From Candidatus Latescibacterota bacterium (GTDB lineage: Bacteria; Latescibacterota; UBA2968): a stretch of DNA of 64,000 nucleotides. The DNA lies in assembly GCA_022823725.1 (NCBI GenBank), contig JAJEHL010000008.1, forward strand, positions 41,663-105,662, written 5' to 3'. Both the position numbers and the translations under genes were made by a program. Below, piece by piece: positions 8,915-18,400 of this stretch (the first letter of the stretch is position 1; each line of letters opens with the position of its first letter). A model generated the notes under the pieces. That model was given only the letters and a program-made list of their open reading frames with translations. It made no database searches and was not told the DNA's origin.

Positions 8915-8943
8915 TTGACAGACCCATAGAAATAGGCTACTTT
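8915..8943 (+). promoter_or_regulatory. Sigma-70 type promoter for the TA pair
   Basis: TTGACA (8915-8920), 17 bases, TACTTT (8938-8943). It would start transcription about 45 bases before the antitoxin ATG. Confidence 0.5.
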
Positions 8944-8994
8944 TGAACTAATATGGGATTGAATTGCAAAAAGTTTTATTTCAGGAGGCTGGAG

Positions 8995-9192
8995 ATGCCT
9001 GTTAAACGACAAGAGAATATAGCACAGCAGGAGGCGCGTGCCGTGATTCAAGAGGAGACCGACGATCCTGATGAAGGGCTGGAACTGCGTGAAGAATTTG
9101 TAGAAGAATTGCGTGAAGCAGAGGCGAAGGTTGATGCGGGTATTGGATTAAAAAAGTGGTCGGATTTTATGAAGAAATTGGGTATTGAGTGA
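8995..9192 (+). CDS. Small putative antitoxin, 65 aa
   Basis: Acidic, helical 65-residue protein (EEFVEELREAEAKVDAG...WSDFMKKLGIE). It sits directly upstream of a RelE/ParE-type toxin, with the stop overlapping the toxin start (GTGA). ATG 8995 follows AGGAGG at 8983-8988; the annotated 8953 start has no such site. The C-terminal half resembles short ParE/RelE partner antitoxins that wrap around the toxin, but I cannot see a clear DNA-binding domain, so autoregulation is uncertain. The call rests mainly on position and size. Confidence 0.65.
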   Translation: MPVKRQENIAQQEARAVIQEETDDPDEGLELREEFVEELREAEAKVDAGIGLKKWSDFMKKLGIE

Positions 9193-9461
9193 GCTATACG
9201 ATAATCATTGGTTCAAGTGCTCGAAAAGAAATACGTCGTTTGAGTTCAGATATAATTGCGCGTGTAAATGAAAAGTTAAAGGAGTTTTCAGAAACATTTG
9301 ATATTCAGACACCTGTACCATTGGGAGGAAATCTGAAAGGGTTGTTCAAGTTGCGTGTAGGTGATTATCGTATCGTATATAAATATGATAGATCAAAACG
9401 GCTGATAATTGTTGTGAGTGTAAAACATCGAAGTGCGGTATATAGAGTTATGCGCCCTTGA
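9189..9461 (+). CDS. RelE/ParE-family toxin, 90 aa
   Basis: Compact alpha/beta protein with the family hallmarks: an N-terminal strand, an Arg-rich helix pair, a central PLGGNLKGLFKLRVGDYRIVY core and a C-terminal strand (VSVKHRSAVYR). RelE-type members cleave ribosome-bound mRNA and ParE-type members poison gyrase; the sequence does not decide which. It starts at GTG 9189 with a 4-base overlap with the antitoxin, indicating translational coupling. Length is normal for the family, so it is probably intact. Confidence 0.85.
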   Translation: MSYTIIIGSSARKEIRRLSSDIIARVNEKLKEFSETFDIQTPVPLGGNLKGLFKLRVGDYRIVYKYDRSKRLIIVVSVKHRSAVYRVMRP

Positions 9462-9510
9462 ACTGATGAGCATTTTTTAACTGATACTTTGAATTTACCT
9501 GATATACAAA

Positions 9511-9548
9511 ACCGCCCCGGCATAACGATGCTGGGGCGGTTTCTTTTT
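9511..9548 (+). terminator. Rho-independent terminator after TA pair
   Basis: ACCGCCCCGGCAT, loop AACG, ATGCTGGGGCGGT, then TTCTTTTT. A 13-bp stem with one wobble. The core is the same as in the terminator at 8767. Confidence 0.9.
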
Positions 9549-9636
9549 GTGCTGTTGCTTTGCTATTTCAAGTGGTAGATGGATCATCCTTCCATCCAGA
9601 TTTGATTTTCTCACCCCCCTGTCGTATCTTCATCTT

Positions 9637-10521
9637 ATGTCACAGACTGCATACAAAACCCGCGGGATTGCGATTGCAGAGGCTTATGCCCATTGCGAGG
9701 CGCTTACCCGCGCGCATTATGAAAATTTTCCGGTTGGCTCGGTGCTCATTCCAAAACGGGTGCGGCCCCATGTGTATAGTATCTATGCGTTTGCGCGTAC
9801 GGCGGATGATTTTGCCGATGAGCCGGGTTTGACGATGCAGGAGCGGCTCGACCATCTGGCCGATTGGGAAGCGCGGCTCGATGCGTGTCTTTCAGATCCC
9901 ACGGGTCCGATATTTACGGCGCTTGCAGAAACGATTCGCGTGCATGATTTGCCCGTGCAATTGCTCAGGGATTTGCTTACGGCTTTTCGCATGGATGTGA
10001 CGACCAACCGCCATCAGACTTACGAGGACTTACTGACGTATTGCACTTTTTCCGCCAATCCCGTGGGGCGGCTTATTCTCCATCTGTTTGGGTATCGCGG
10101 CGAGCGCTATGCGCGGCATTCTGACGCGATATGTAGTGCGTTGCAACTCGCCAATTTTTGGCAGGATATTGCGATTGATTTTTCGCGCGATCGCATGTAT
10201 CTCCCGCAGGCAGATCTCAAACGGTTTGGCGTGGGGATTTCTGATTTGCGCGATCAGCGCGTTACGCCGGAATTTTGCGAGCTTCTGGATCATCTTATCA
10301 ATCGTACACAGGCTCTTTTTGCAGAGGGTTATCCCTTGCTGGATATGGTGAAGGGGCGGTTGCGTTTTGAACTGCGGTTGACCTGTTTGGGAGGCATGCA
10401 TATTCTGAAAAAGATCCGCGATAACGATTGCGATGTTTTTAATCGACGGCCCACGGTTACAAAACGCGATTTGCCCGCGCTTTTGTTCAAGACGCTTTTT
10501 TTTCGAGGCTCTGGCGCATGA
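9637..10521 (+). CDS. hpnC: Squalene/phytoene synthase family, HpnC-type
   Basis: 294 residues with the two Asp-rich signatures of head-to-head prenyl synthases: ADDFADE near residue 55 and FWQDIAIDFSRDRMYLP near residue 185. In the HpnCDE route, HpnC converts presqualene diphosphate to hydroxysqualene. ATG 9637 (MSQTAY) is chosen; the annotated start at 9547 runs into the preceding terminator. The stop overlaps the ATG of hpnD (ATGA), and hpnE follows, so the three form a tight operon. No squalene-hopene cyclase is in the window; the end product (hopanoid, sterol or squalene itself) is not decided here. Confidence 0.9.
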   Translation: MSQTAYKTRGIAIAEAYAHCEALTRAHYENFPVGSVLIPKRVRPHVYSIYAFARTADDFADEPGLTMQERLDHLADWEARLDACLSDPTGPIFTALAETIRVHDLPVQLLRDLLTAFRMDVTTNRHQTYEDLLTYCTFSANPVGRLILHLFGYRGERYARHSDAICSALQLANFWQDIAIDFSRDRMYLPQADLKRFGVGISDLRDQRVTPEFCELLDHLINRTQALFAEGYPLLDMVKGRLRFELRLTCLGGMHILKKIRDNDCDVFNRRPTVTKRDLPALLFKTLFFRGSGA

Positions 10522-11366
10522 ACCTCAAAAAACACGTTGCCAAAATTGTGCGGGGCGCGCGAACGAATTTTTTTTACGCCTTTGTTTTTTTGCCCCGCAA
10601 AAAACGCGAGGCCATTTTTTCGGCTTATGCGTTTAGTCGGCATACGGATGATATAGTGGATGATGCGGCTTCGCCAGAAGATGCACGGTGTCACCTCAAT
10701 GCATGGCGCGAGCAACTCCACGCCTGTTATAAGGGTAATGCCACCCATCCAATCGCGCAGAATCTGCAGGCTGTTTTGCGGGACTTTCCCATTCCCAAAG
10801 CGCATTTCCTATCGCTTATTGAGGGTGTTGAGATGGATTTGACAAAGAATCGGTATGATAGGTTTGACGAGTTGCGCGAATACTGCTACCGGGTCGCATC
10901 GGTTGTGGGATTAATTTGTATTGAAATTTTTGGATACCGCAATCCGCAGACCCGTGAATACGCCGTTAATCTGGGTCTCGCACTCCAACTGACGAATATC
11001 TTGCGAGATGTGCATACGGATTGGCAACAGGACCGCATTTATCTTCCACAGGAGGAGATGGCGCGATTTGGTTATACAGAAGAGGCGCTCGCGCGGGGAG
11101 ATTACAATGCCGAGTTTGTCGATTTGATGCGGTTTCAAGCGCAACGCGCGTGGGACTATTATCAAAAAGCAGAAGAATTGCTTCCCGCCGAGGACCGAAC
11201 AGCCATGTTTTCGGCACAGATTATGGGCAAAATTTATGCCCGGTTGCTCGTACAGATCCAGCGCGCCAATTACGATATTTTTGGCACGTCTGTTCGCCTC
11301 AACGATTTGCACAAGCTGGGCATTGCGCTGCGCTATTGGTTGGGCAGTCGTTTCGTTCGGGGGTAA
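10518..11366 (+). CDS. hpnD: Presqualene diphosphate synthase, HpnD-type
   Basis: 282 residues of the squalene/phytoene synthase fold. Motif one is HTDDIVDD near residue 46 and motif two is LTNILRDVHTDWQQDRIYLP near residue 165. In the three-gene bacterial squalene pathway HpnD joins two farnesyl diphosphates to presqualene diphosphate. ATG 10518 overlaps the hpnC stop and the stop lies two bases before the hpnE GTG. Assignment of HpnC versus HpnD rests on gene order and on the stronger DDxxDD motif. Confidence 0.9.
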   Translation: MNLKKHVAKIVRGARTNFFYAFVFLPRKKREAIFSAYAFSRHTDDIVDDAASPEDARCHLNAWREQLHACYKGNATHPIAQNLQAVLRDFPIPKAHFLSLIEGVEMDLTKNRYDRFDELREYCYRVASVVGLICIEIFGYRNPQTREYAVNLGLALQLTNILRDVHTDWQQDRIYLPQEEMARFGYTEEALARGDYNAEFVDLMRFQAQRAWDYYQKAEELLPAEDRTAMFSAQIMGKIYARLLVQIQRANYDIFGTSVRLNDLHKLGIALRYWLGSRFVRG

Positions 11367-11368
11367 TT

Positions 11369-12682
11369 GTGATACGCGTGGCCATAATCGGGGGGGGATT
11401 TGCTGGTCTTGCAGCGGGTGTCCGCCTTTGTGATGCCGGGTATCCCGTTACACTTTTGGAGCGGCGGCAGCAATTGGGGGGGCGCACCTTTTCCTATACA
11501 GATCCCGTTACGGGCGATACAGTTGACAATGGGCAGCATCTGTTGATGAAATGCTATCGGGAGACGCTCGATTTTCTCGATCGGATTGGTGCACGCGATG
11601 ATGTGGTGTTTCAACCTCAGTTCAGGATGGACTTTCGCCACGCCGATGGGGGGGCGTACACATTGAGGTTTCCGTCCTTTTTGCCCGTGCCACTGAATAT
11701 GCTGTCTGGCTTTTTGCGATTTGGCGCGGTTCACTGGACAGATATTCCGCCGTTGAGAAAAGTTAAAGCGGAGTTGTCCAAAGATCTCGATACTGATCTT
11801 ACGGTGGATGCATGGCTCGACCATTGCGGTCAGAAGCCGCGTATGCGGAGGGCTTTCTGGGATCCGCTTTGCATTGCCGCCCTCAACCAGCGACCGCAAA
11901 ATGCCAGTGCGCGATATCTTCAAGCTGTTTTGCGAGAAGCTTTTTGGGGCGAGCCAGATGGCGCGCATTTGGGATATGCGCGGACGGGTTTGAGTGGTTT
12001 GTTTGAGAATCGCGCACGGGAATATATTTCAAAACGGGGTGGCGAAGTCCTGTGCGGAAAAGCCGTGACATCTATTGTGCCCGTTTCTTCTGGCGTTCAC
12101 ATTCATATCCGCTCGGGGGATGTGATAGATACAGATATGTGTATTGCGGCGGTTCCTCCGCTACAACTCGCCAGGATGATTTGTGCGAAAACCTTTGCCG
12201 AACTCCATCACACGCTTTGTCAATACGAACCATCGCCGATTTTTTCCGTCAATTTGTGGTTTGATCGGCCCATTATGCGTGAACCTATGTGCGGTTTGCT
12301 CGGCACGACAATGGAATGGGTTTTTAACAAGCCCGTGCTCTATGGCGATTACGACCGCGCTTCTGAGGGCTTTCTCACCATGGTCGCATCTGCGGCACAT
12401 CATCTTTTACATCTGTCAAATGATGATCTCATTGACCTTGCTTGTAAAGAACTCCATCAAATTTTTCCCGAAAGCCAGCGCGCCGAGGTATTACATGCCA
12501 AAGTGATATGCGAGCACGCGGCGACTTGCGCGTTGCCACTTTCTTATGCAGTGCCCAAAACCCGGACGCCACACCCCCATCTGTTTCTCGCGGGCGATTG
12601 GACTGACACTGGATTGCCGCCGACTATCGAAGGTGCTGTCAGAAGCGGGTACGCGGCTGCAGATGCTGTTTTACTCAAATAG
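11369..12682 (+). CDS. hpnE: Hydroxysqualene dehydroxylase, HpnE-type (FAD)
   Basis: 437 residues. An N-terminal dinucleotide-binding motif (VAIIGGGFAGLAAG) is followed by ERRQQLGGRTFSY, and the C-terminal FAD-contact segment FLAGDWTDTGLPPTIEGAV is typical of carotenoid-desaturase-like amine oxidases. HpnE reduces hydroxysqualene to squalene. The proper start is GTG 11369; the annotated 11021 start overlaps hpnD in another frame and is spurious. The 3' end overlaps the convergent threonine synthase gene by 12 bases. Confidence 0.9.
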   Translation: MIRVAIIGGGFAGLAAGVRLCDAGYPVTLLERRQQLGGRTFSYTDPVTGDTVDNGQHLLMKCYRETLDFLDRIGARDDVVFQPQFRMDFRHADGGAYTLRFPSFLPVPLNMLSGFLRFGAVHWTDIPPLRKVKAELSKDLDTDLTVDAWLDHCGQKPRMRRAFWDPLCIAALNQRPQNASARYLQAVLREAFWGEPDGAHLGYARTGLSGLFENRAREYISKRGGEVLCGKAVTSIVPVSSGVHIHIRSGDVIDTDMCIAAVPPLQLARMICAKTFAELHHTLCQYEPSPIFSVNLWFDRPIMREPMCGLLGTTMEWVFNKPVLYGDYDRASEGFLTMVASAAHHLLHLSNDDLIDLACKELHQIFPESQRAEVLHAKVICEHAATCALPLSYAVPKTRTPHPHLFLAGDWTDTGLPPTIEGAVRSGYAAADAVLLK

Positions 12683-13837
12683 TTCGATGTATTTTAAGCC
12701 CGTTCCCGTGTTGAACAACACGACGCGGTCGCGCTCGCTAACCAGGTTTTGTGCTATGAGTTTTTCGAGGGCAGAGAGGGTAGCCGCGCCTTCGGGTGCG
12801 GGAAATGAACCCACGGCAGCAGCCATTTTTGATGCGGATGCCATCAGTTCTTCATCTGTGACGGAGAGCGCGCATCCACCGCTGTCGCGAATGGCTTTTA
12901 ACATCAAAAAGTCGCCTACCGCAGCGGGAACGCGCAGACCTGCCGCGATTGTTTCGGCATCGATCCATGGTTCGGCGTGTTCATCGCCTGAGTTATAAGC
13001 CCGAACAATGGGGGCGCATCCCTCGGCCTGTACGGATATCATGCGGGGGCGTTCTGGCCCAATCCATCCCATTTGTTCCATTTCGTCAAACGCCTTCCAC
13101 ATGCCTATCAGTCCCGTGCCGCCTCCGGTTGGATAGATGACCACTTCTGGCAATTCCCAATCAAATTGTTCGGCCAATTCATAGCCCATTGTTTTTTTGC
13201 CTTCCACGCGGTATGGCTCTTTGAGTGTCGAGATATCGAACCATCCCTCGGCTTCTTTGCGCGATGCCACAATTTTTCCGCAATCGGAAATCAGACCGTC
13301 TATCAATTCGACATTTGCGCCCAGGATCTTGCATTCGATATAATTGGCCTGTGGTACATCTTTGGGCATAAAAATATGCGCTGGCAAGCCCGCTCGTGCA
13401 GCATAAGCGGCTGTTGCGCCACCTGCATTGCCAGCCGAGGGGATGGCAATGGCCTGAGCACCCAATTCTGCAGCTCTCGAAATTGCCGCCGACATGCCGC
13501 GCGCTTTAAATGATCCCGTCGGATTTAAGCCCTCGTCTTTGATGTACAGCTTTGGCACGCCAATTTTTCGCCCCAACGATGTTACTTGCAATAAGGGGGT
13601 AAATCCTTCTCCGAGACTCACCTGAAATTGTTCGTTTTCGACCGGCAAAACTTCGGCATAACGCCACATTGTCGGTACTCGTTCTGCGAGTTTTTCCCGG
13701 CGCATGGTTTTTGCAACTGCATCGAGGTCATATCGGGCAAATAACGGCGCTTCTGCCTCTGGGCTCAAATTCCAGAGCAGGTCTTTTGAATACGTTTTGT
13801 CCGTTTTTGTGCAGACCAGATCAACGAGAAATCCCAT
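12671..13837 (-). CDS. thrC: Threonine synthase (PLP)
   Basis: 388 residues of the fold-type II PLP family. The PLP lysine is in NPTGSFKARG, the phosphate loop is SAGNAGGA and the Gly-rich loop is YPTGGGTGLIG. It converts O-phosphohomoserine to threonine. ATG 13837 has GAGAGG five bases upstream; the annotated start two codons earlier is a GTG. The N-terminal region has a short Cys-containing segment (LVCTKTDKTYSKD), as in other threonine synthases, but lacks a full zinc ribbon. It stands alone and is convergent with hpnE. Confidence 0.88.
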   Translation of the reverse strand: MGFLVDLVCTKTDKTYSKDLLWNLSPEAEAPLFARYDLDAVAKTMRREKLAERVPTMWRYAEVLPVENEQFQVSLGEGFTPLLQVTSLGRKIGVPKLYIKDEGLNPTGSFKARGMSAAISRAAELGAQAIAIPSAGNAGGATAAYAARAGLPAHIFMPKDVPQANYIECKILGANVELIDGLISDCGKIVASRKEAEGWFDISTLKEPYRVEGKKTMGYELAEQFDWELPEVVIYPTGGGTGLIGMWKAFDEMEQMGWIGPERPRMISVQAEGCAPIVRAYNSGDEHAEPWIDAETIAAGLRVPAAVGDFLMLKAIRDSGGCALSVTDEELMASASKMAAAVGSFPAPEGAATLSALEKLIAQNLVSERDRVVLFNTGTGLKYIELFE

Positions 13838-13873
13838 AAACACCTCTCTATGAAAAAGTTAAAAACTCGTCAT

Positions 13874-13902
13874 AGTATGGGTTGTACCTTTTCTCAAGTC
13901 AA
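13874..13902 (-). promoter_or_regulatory. Promoter of threonine synthase
   Basis: On the minus strand TTGACT, 17 bases, CATACT, about 35 bases before the start codon. The -35 overlaps the last codons of the sigma-54 regulator gene. Confidence 0.4.
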
Positions 13903-15243
13903 GTTTGAACTCACCTGACCATTTTTTTCTCTTTCAAATGCGTATCGGCGTATTTTTCGTCTCAACGTCGGTCTCGATATCCCGAGCAACTCACAGGCTC
14001 GTCCCTGATTGCCATCGGTAGTGAGTAGTACCCGTTCAATATGCGCCTGTTCGATTTCATCCAGGGTTTCAATTTTGTCCTGTGCGCTGTCCTGTGCGGA
14101 CTTGAGTACATCGAGATGTTCAGGTCGAATTACCCCTTTCTGACAGGCCAGGGCTGCGCGGTAAATGGCGTGTTGCAATTCCCTTAAATTGCCCGGCCAT
14201 TCACATCCCGCCAGATATGCAACTGCCGCTTCAGATACCCCCTGGACCTCCACGCCGGTATCGGTTTTCATTCGCGTTAGCATTGCTTGAACAATGTGTG
14301 GGATATCTTCGCTGCGCTCTCGCAGAGGGGGAAGGGCTATGGTCACGGCGCTGAGCCTGTAAAACAAGTCCAGGCGAAATTTGTCTTGCTCGATCATGGA
14401 ATCGAGGTCGCGGTTGGTGGCAGCAATGATCCGAACCTGCGTTTGTATGGGGGATTGTCCGCCAACTCTGACAAATTCACCGCGGTCTAATACCCGCAAT
14501 AGCTTAGCCTGAAATGCAGGCGAAGCCTCGCCAATTTCGTCGAGAAAAAGCGTACCGCCATCGGCTTGTTCAAAACACCCTGCCCGACGGGTTATGGCGC
14601 CGGTAAAAGCACCTCGCTCATGCCCAAAGAGTTCACTTTCGGCAATGTTTTCTGCTATTGCCGCACAATTGAGTGCTACAAATGCCCCCACCCGTCCCGA
14701 TGCCCGATGGATTTCTCGCGCCATTAACTCTTTTCCGGTTCCACTTTCACCATAGATCAGGACCGTTGCTGATGTTCGTGCTGATAGGCCCGCGCGCTTG
14801 AGTGCGAATAACATGTCTGGGCACGATCCAATCACCATCCCCGTCGGCGACTCACCCCCGGGATTCTGAGACAGATAGTGCAGTGCGATTTTGCCCTCAC
14901 CCTGCAATTGAGAGATCAGAATATCCAGCGTCTGTCGGTCAATGGGATGTACGAGAAAATCGCGTGCTCCCGATGACAGAGCCTCGAGTATTCTATCAGA
15001 TGCCATATATTCACCGATAATTACGACGGGACACAGGCCATCAAATACGGGAAGTAGCTTTAATCCCCGTCCATCGGGGAGGGTTTCAGCGACAAGGGCG
15101 AGATCGGGAATTTTTTCTTCAATGCGTTTCAAGCAGTGAAAAAAAGAACTCGCTGTGCGTGCGTTTGCGCCCAGTTCTCCTGCCAGTTGCACCAATTGCA
15201 TTGCGCGTTGCGGGTTTCCATCAACAATCAGTATGTCTCCCAT
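13894..15243 (-). CDS. Sigma-54 dependent activator with degenerate receiver
   Basis: 449 residues in NtrC order: receiver (1-120), AAA+ sigma-54 activation domain (~140-365) and a Fis-type helix-turn-helix at the end ([20 protein letters not shown]). The AAA+ domain has Walker A GESGTGKE, the GAFTGA loop that contacts sigma-54, Walker [12 protein letters not shown] and the R-finger region LRERSEDIP. The receiver looks inactive: the phosphoacceptor position reads LVAETLPDG, with Ala where Asp is expected, and the acidic pair is DG rather than DD. It may therefore be constitutive or controlled by another signal. No sensor kinase is adjacent. GGAGG precedes ATG 15243, and a sigma-54-like promoter lies just upstream. 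Confidence 0.9.
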   Translation of the reverse strand: MGDILIVDGNPQRAMQLVQLAGELGANARTASSFFHCLKRIEEKIPDLALVAETLPDGRGLKLLPVFDGLCPVVIIGEYMASDRILEALSSGARDFLVHPIDRQTLDILISQLQGEGKIALHYLSQNPGGESPTGMVIGSCPDMLFALKRAGLSARTSATVLIYGESGTGKELMAREIHRASGRVGAFVALNCAAIAENIAESELFGHERGAFTGAITRRAGCFEQADGGTLFLDEIGEASPAFQAKLLRVLDRGEFVRVGGQSPIQTQVRIIAATNRDLDSMIEQDKFRLDLFYRLSAVTIALPPLRERSEDIPHIVQAMLTRMKTDTGVEVQGVSEAAVAYLAGCEWPGNLRELQHAIYRAALACQKGVIRPEHLDVLKSAQDSAQDKIETLDEIEQAHIERVLLTTDGNQGRACELLGISRPTLRRKIRRYAFEREKNGQVSSNLT

Positions 15244-15285
15244 AAAACCTCCAATATGTAATGAGTTGTTTTACAAGAGACATCA

Positions 15286-15301
15286 TGCATAATGCGTGCC
15301 A
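15286..15301 (-). promoter_or_regulatory. Sigma-54 (-24/-12) promoter
   Basis: The minus strand reads TGGCACGCATTATGCA. It matches TGGCACG-N4-TTGCA at all but one position, with the GG and GC pairs at the exact spacing. It predicts a start about 32 bases before the activator gene, so the activator may drive its own transcription. Confidence 0.6.
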
Positions 15302-15408
15302 GAGGTAATGAAATTTATAACATGTTGATAAATAATCATTTAGGGATGTTATGGAAATTTTTGACTTGTACATCTGACGCATAAAAGGCGACAGGTGCCT
15401 CTTATTTA

Positions 15409-15443
15409 TAAAAAAAATAGCGTCCTTCTAAAGAGAAGAACGC
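15409..15443 (-). terminator. Terminator after FN3 lipoprotein gene
   Basis: The minus strand reads GCGTTCTTCT, loop CTTT, AGAAGGACGC, then TATTTTTTTT. An A-run on the other side means it could also work on the plus strand. Confidence 0.8.
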
Positions 15444-15469
15444 CATTTTTTTCCTTTCTTGCTGGCTCT

Positions 15470-18400
15470 CTATGGGGAAAAATCAAAATCAGATTCTGAA
15501 GGAGCGCTGATCCGTCCGGAAAGAGATGTGCGGACCCGGTAAACATAGGTGAAACCACTTTTAATATCTCTATCGCTATAAGAAGTGGTTGTGATCGGAT
15601 CCTCGGTTTCCAAAGTCGTATAATCTCCGTCTGTTAAATTTCGAATAGCAGCACCGGAAGCAGCTCCGGTGATTGCTGCTCGTTGGACGATGAAATGGTC
15701 ATACTTGTCAGGGGGTGTCCAGGCCAGATTAATTTCGGGAACACTGGGATTATAAGTAACCGTCAGGTCCGTTGGAGGCACGGGGACTATATCAGTTGTG
15801 GTCGCTGTCCTGATGGGTGACCGCGCGCTCTCGTTACCTTCGTTGTCAATGGCAGAAATCTGATACCTGTAAGTCGTACGGTTTAGCAGGTCGGAATCTC
15901 GATATTCGCGATGTGTCGCATCTAAGGTTGTTAGCTCAGTTAACACACCACTTGATGAGCCAAACGAATCAGGTGCAGGTGCGCGATAAATCACAAAGCT
16001 GGCAAGTCCAGTCAGGTCGCCGCCATTTGCATCCCTTATGGGGGCGTCCCAACTCAACTCAATCGCTGCCCCGCTACTGGCTAGACCAGCGACAAAATTG
16101 CCGGGGGTAGCGGGTGGGATATCGTCGATCAGTACCGTTGCAGAGGCAAATAGCGATGGTTCGCTTTTTGTGTTATTTACACCAATTGCCTGTACGCGAT
16201 ACACATAGGTCTGATCCGCTACCAGGGGCGAATCGATATAAGTCGTATGCACGGTCGCAAAGGTCGCTTCGGCCACTGTCTGTGCCGGATCTGTATATCG
16301 CATGATGCGATACCCGGTCAGTTCTGCTTCTGTATTGGCAGACCAGTTGATGGCGATATACCCAATCCCAGCAGTGGCTCGCACATTGCGCGGTGCTGCC
16401 AGAACCGGAGGTAGCTCGGTGGCCTGCGCAGAGACAAAGGCCGATAGTTCGCTCTTTATATTGGCGGCACCAACCGCCCGCACCCGATAGACAAGGGGCC
16501 GTCCGGCTGTGACAGGGGTATCCACATACGTCGTCAATACAGAAGAGAAGATCTGATCAGGCGTTTCGTGTGTGGGATCTGTAAAGCGCAAGATTTCATA
16601 TCCGGTCAATTCCGGCTCGGTGTTTGCCGTCCAGGTCAAGGTGATTTTCATCTCACCACCAGTGGCTCGCACATTGCGCGGAGTTACCAAAACCGGCGCA
16701 GTGGCCTGTGCAAAAACGGGAGCCGATAGGTCGCTCTTCACATTGGAAGGACCAACCGCACGCACGCGATACACATAGGGGTGATCTGCTGTGACAGTGG
16801 TATCCACATAGGTCGTCAATACAGAAGAGAAGATCCGGTCAGGTGTTGCTTGTGCGGGATCTATAAAGCGCAAGATTTCATATCCCGTCAATTCTGGCTC
16901 GGTATTTGCCGCCCATGTAAGGGTGATTTCCAACTCACCAGCAGTGGCTTGCAAGTTGCGCGGGATGGCAAAGCCCTTCGTTGTCACAGATACCGGCTGA
17001 GACCGGGGTCCGGCATTGCTGGCCTGATCCAATGCTCTGATCGCATAAAAGTATCGCGTTAACAACTCGACAGATGTGTCCTCATAACTCACCTGATCGC
17101 TCGATACTGTGGCGATTAGCGCAAAGGATGTATTATTCTCGCGCGACCGGTAGATCTCAAAGGAGGTCAATCCGGTCAACTCATTGCCATTGCTGTCTCT
17201 CGTGGGAGCCGTCCAGCTAAGCGTCACGCGCTGGAAATTCGCCTCGTCCAGGCTGACGATGAGATCCGAAGGCGCGCCGGGAGGACTCTGATCGGCTGAG
17301 ACCGTTGCAGAGGCATATAGTGATCGTTCGCTCTCTTCGTTGTTGGTACCAAGCGCCTGCACGCGATACACATAGGTCTGTCCCGATACCAGTGGCGAAT
17401 CGACATAAGTCGTTTGCACAGTCGTAAAGGCCGCTTCGGCCTCGGTTTGTGCCGGGTCTGTATAGCGCATGACGCGATATCCGATCAGTTCTGCTTCTGT
17501 GTTTGCCGACCACGTAATGGTAATGTGGCCAATTCCAGCATTTGCGCGCACATTGCGCGGGGCTGCCAGAACCGGAGCAGATTCAGTGGCCTGGGCAGAG
17601 ACGGGGGGTGACAATTCGCTCTTCACATTGGCGGTGCCAACCGCACGCACCCGATAGACAAAGGGCTGATCTGCTGTGACGGGGGTATCCACATACGTCG
17701 TCAGCACAGAAGAGAAGGTTTTGTCGGGGGTCTCGTGCGTGGGATCTGTAAAGCGCAAGATTTCATACCCCGTTAATTCCGGCTCGGTGTTTGCCGTCCA
17801 GGTCAAGGTGATTTTCTGCACACCAGAAGTTGCCCGCACGTTGCGCGGGATGGCAAAGCCCCTGGTGGTTACAGATACTGGCTGAGACCGGGGTCCGGCA
17901 TTGCCGTCCGGATCCACTGCTCTGACCGCATAGAAATACGTGGTGAGCAATTCGACAGACGTATCCACAAAACTCACCTGATCGCTCGATACTGTGGCGA
18001 TTAGCGCAAAGGATGTGTTATTCCCGCGCGACCGGTAGATCTCAAAGGAGGCCAATCCGGTCAACTCATTGCCATTTCTATCTGCTACAGGTGCAGTCCA
18101 GTTCAGCATCACCCGCTGGAAATTCTCATCGTCCAGGCTGACGATGAGATCTGAGGGCGCGCCAGGAGCACTCTGATCGGCAAGTGCCTGTCCATCAATG
18201 AAAGTGGAAGTATCACTGCGCAATAGTCCAAGATTGGGATCTTGCACAACGGTTTGAACTTTGTAGAAATACACTTGATCGGTGGTGACAAGCGAATCGA
18301 CATAGGTCGTTTGTCCCGTGGTAAAGAGCGTATCGCTTGTTACGGGTGTGAAAGGACCTTGGGTCGATTGTGACCGCGAGACCAGATAGCCCAGCAAATT

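Larger units (their letters stand above)
8662..8994 (+). other. Intergenic region between LRR 2 and the TA pair
   Basis: A 333-base stretch without a convincing gene. The first ~35 bases resemble the tail after LRR gene 1. It then holds the terminator at 8767-8805 and the promoter at 8915-8943. I see nothing else. Confidence 0.6.

Noticed and set aside
11021-11368. N-terminal extension of the hpnE ORF
   Set aside because: It overlaps hpnD in another frame; the FAD motif begins right after GTG 11369.
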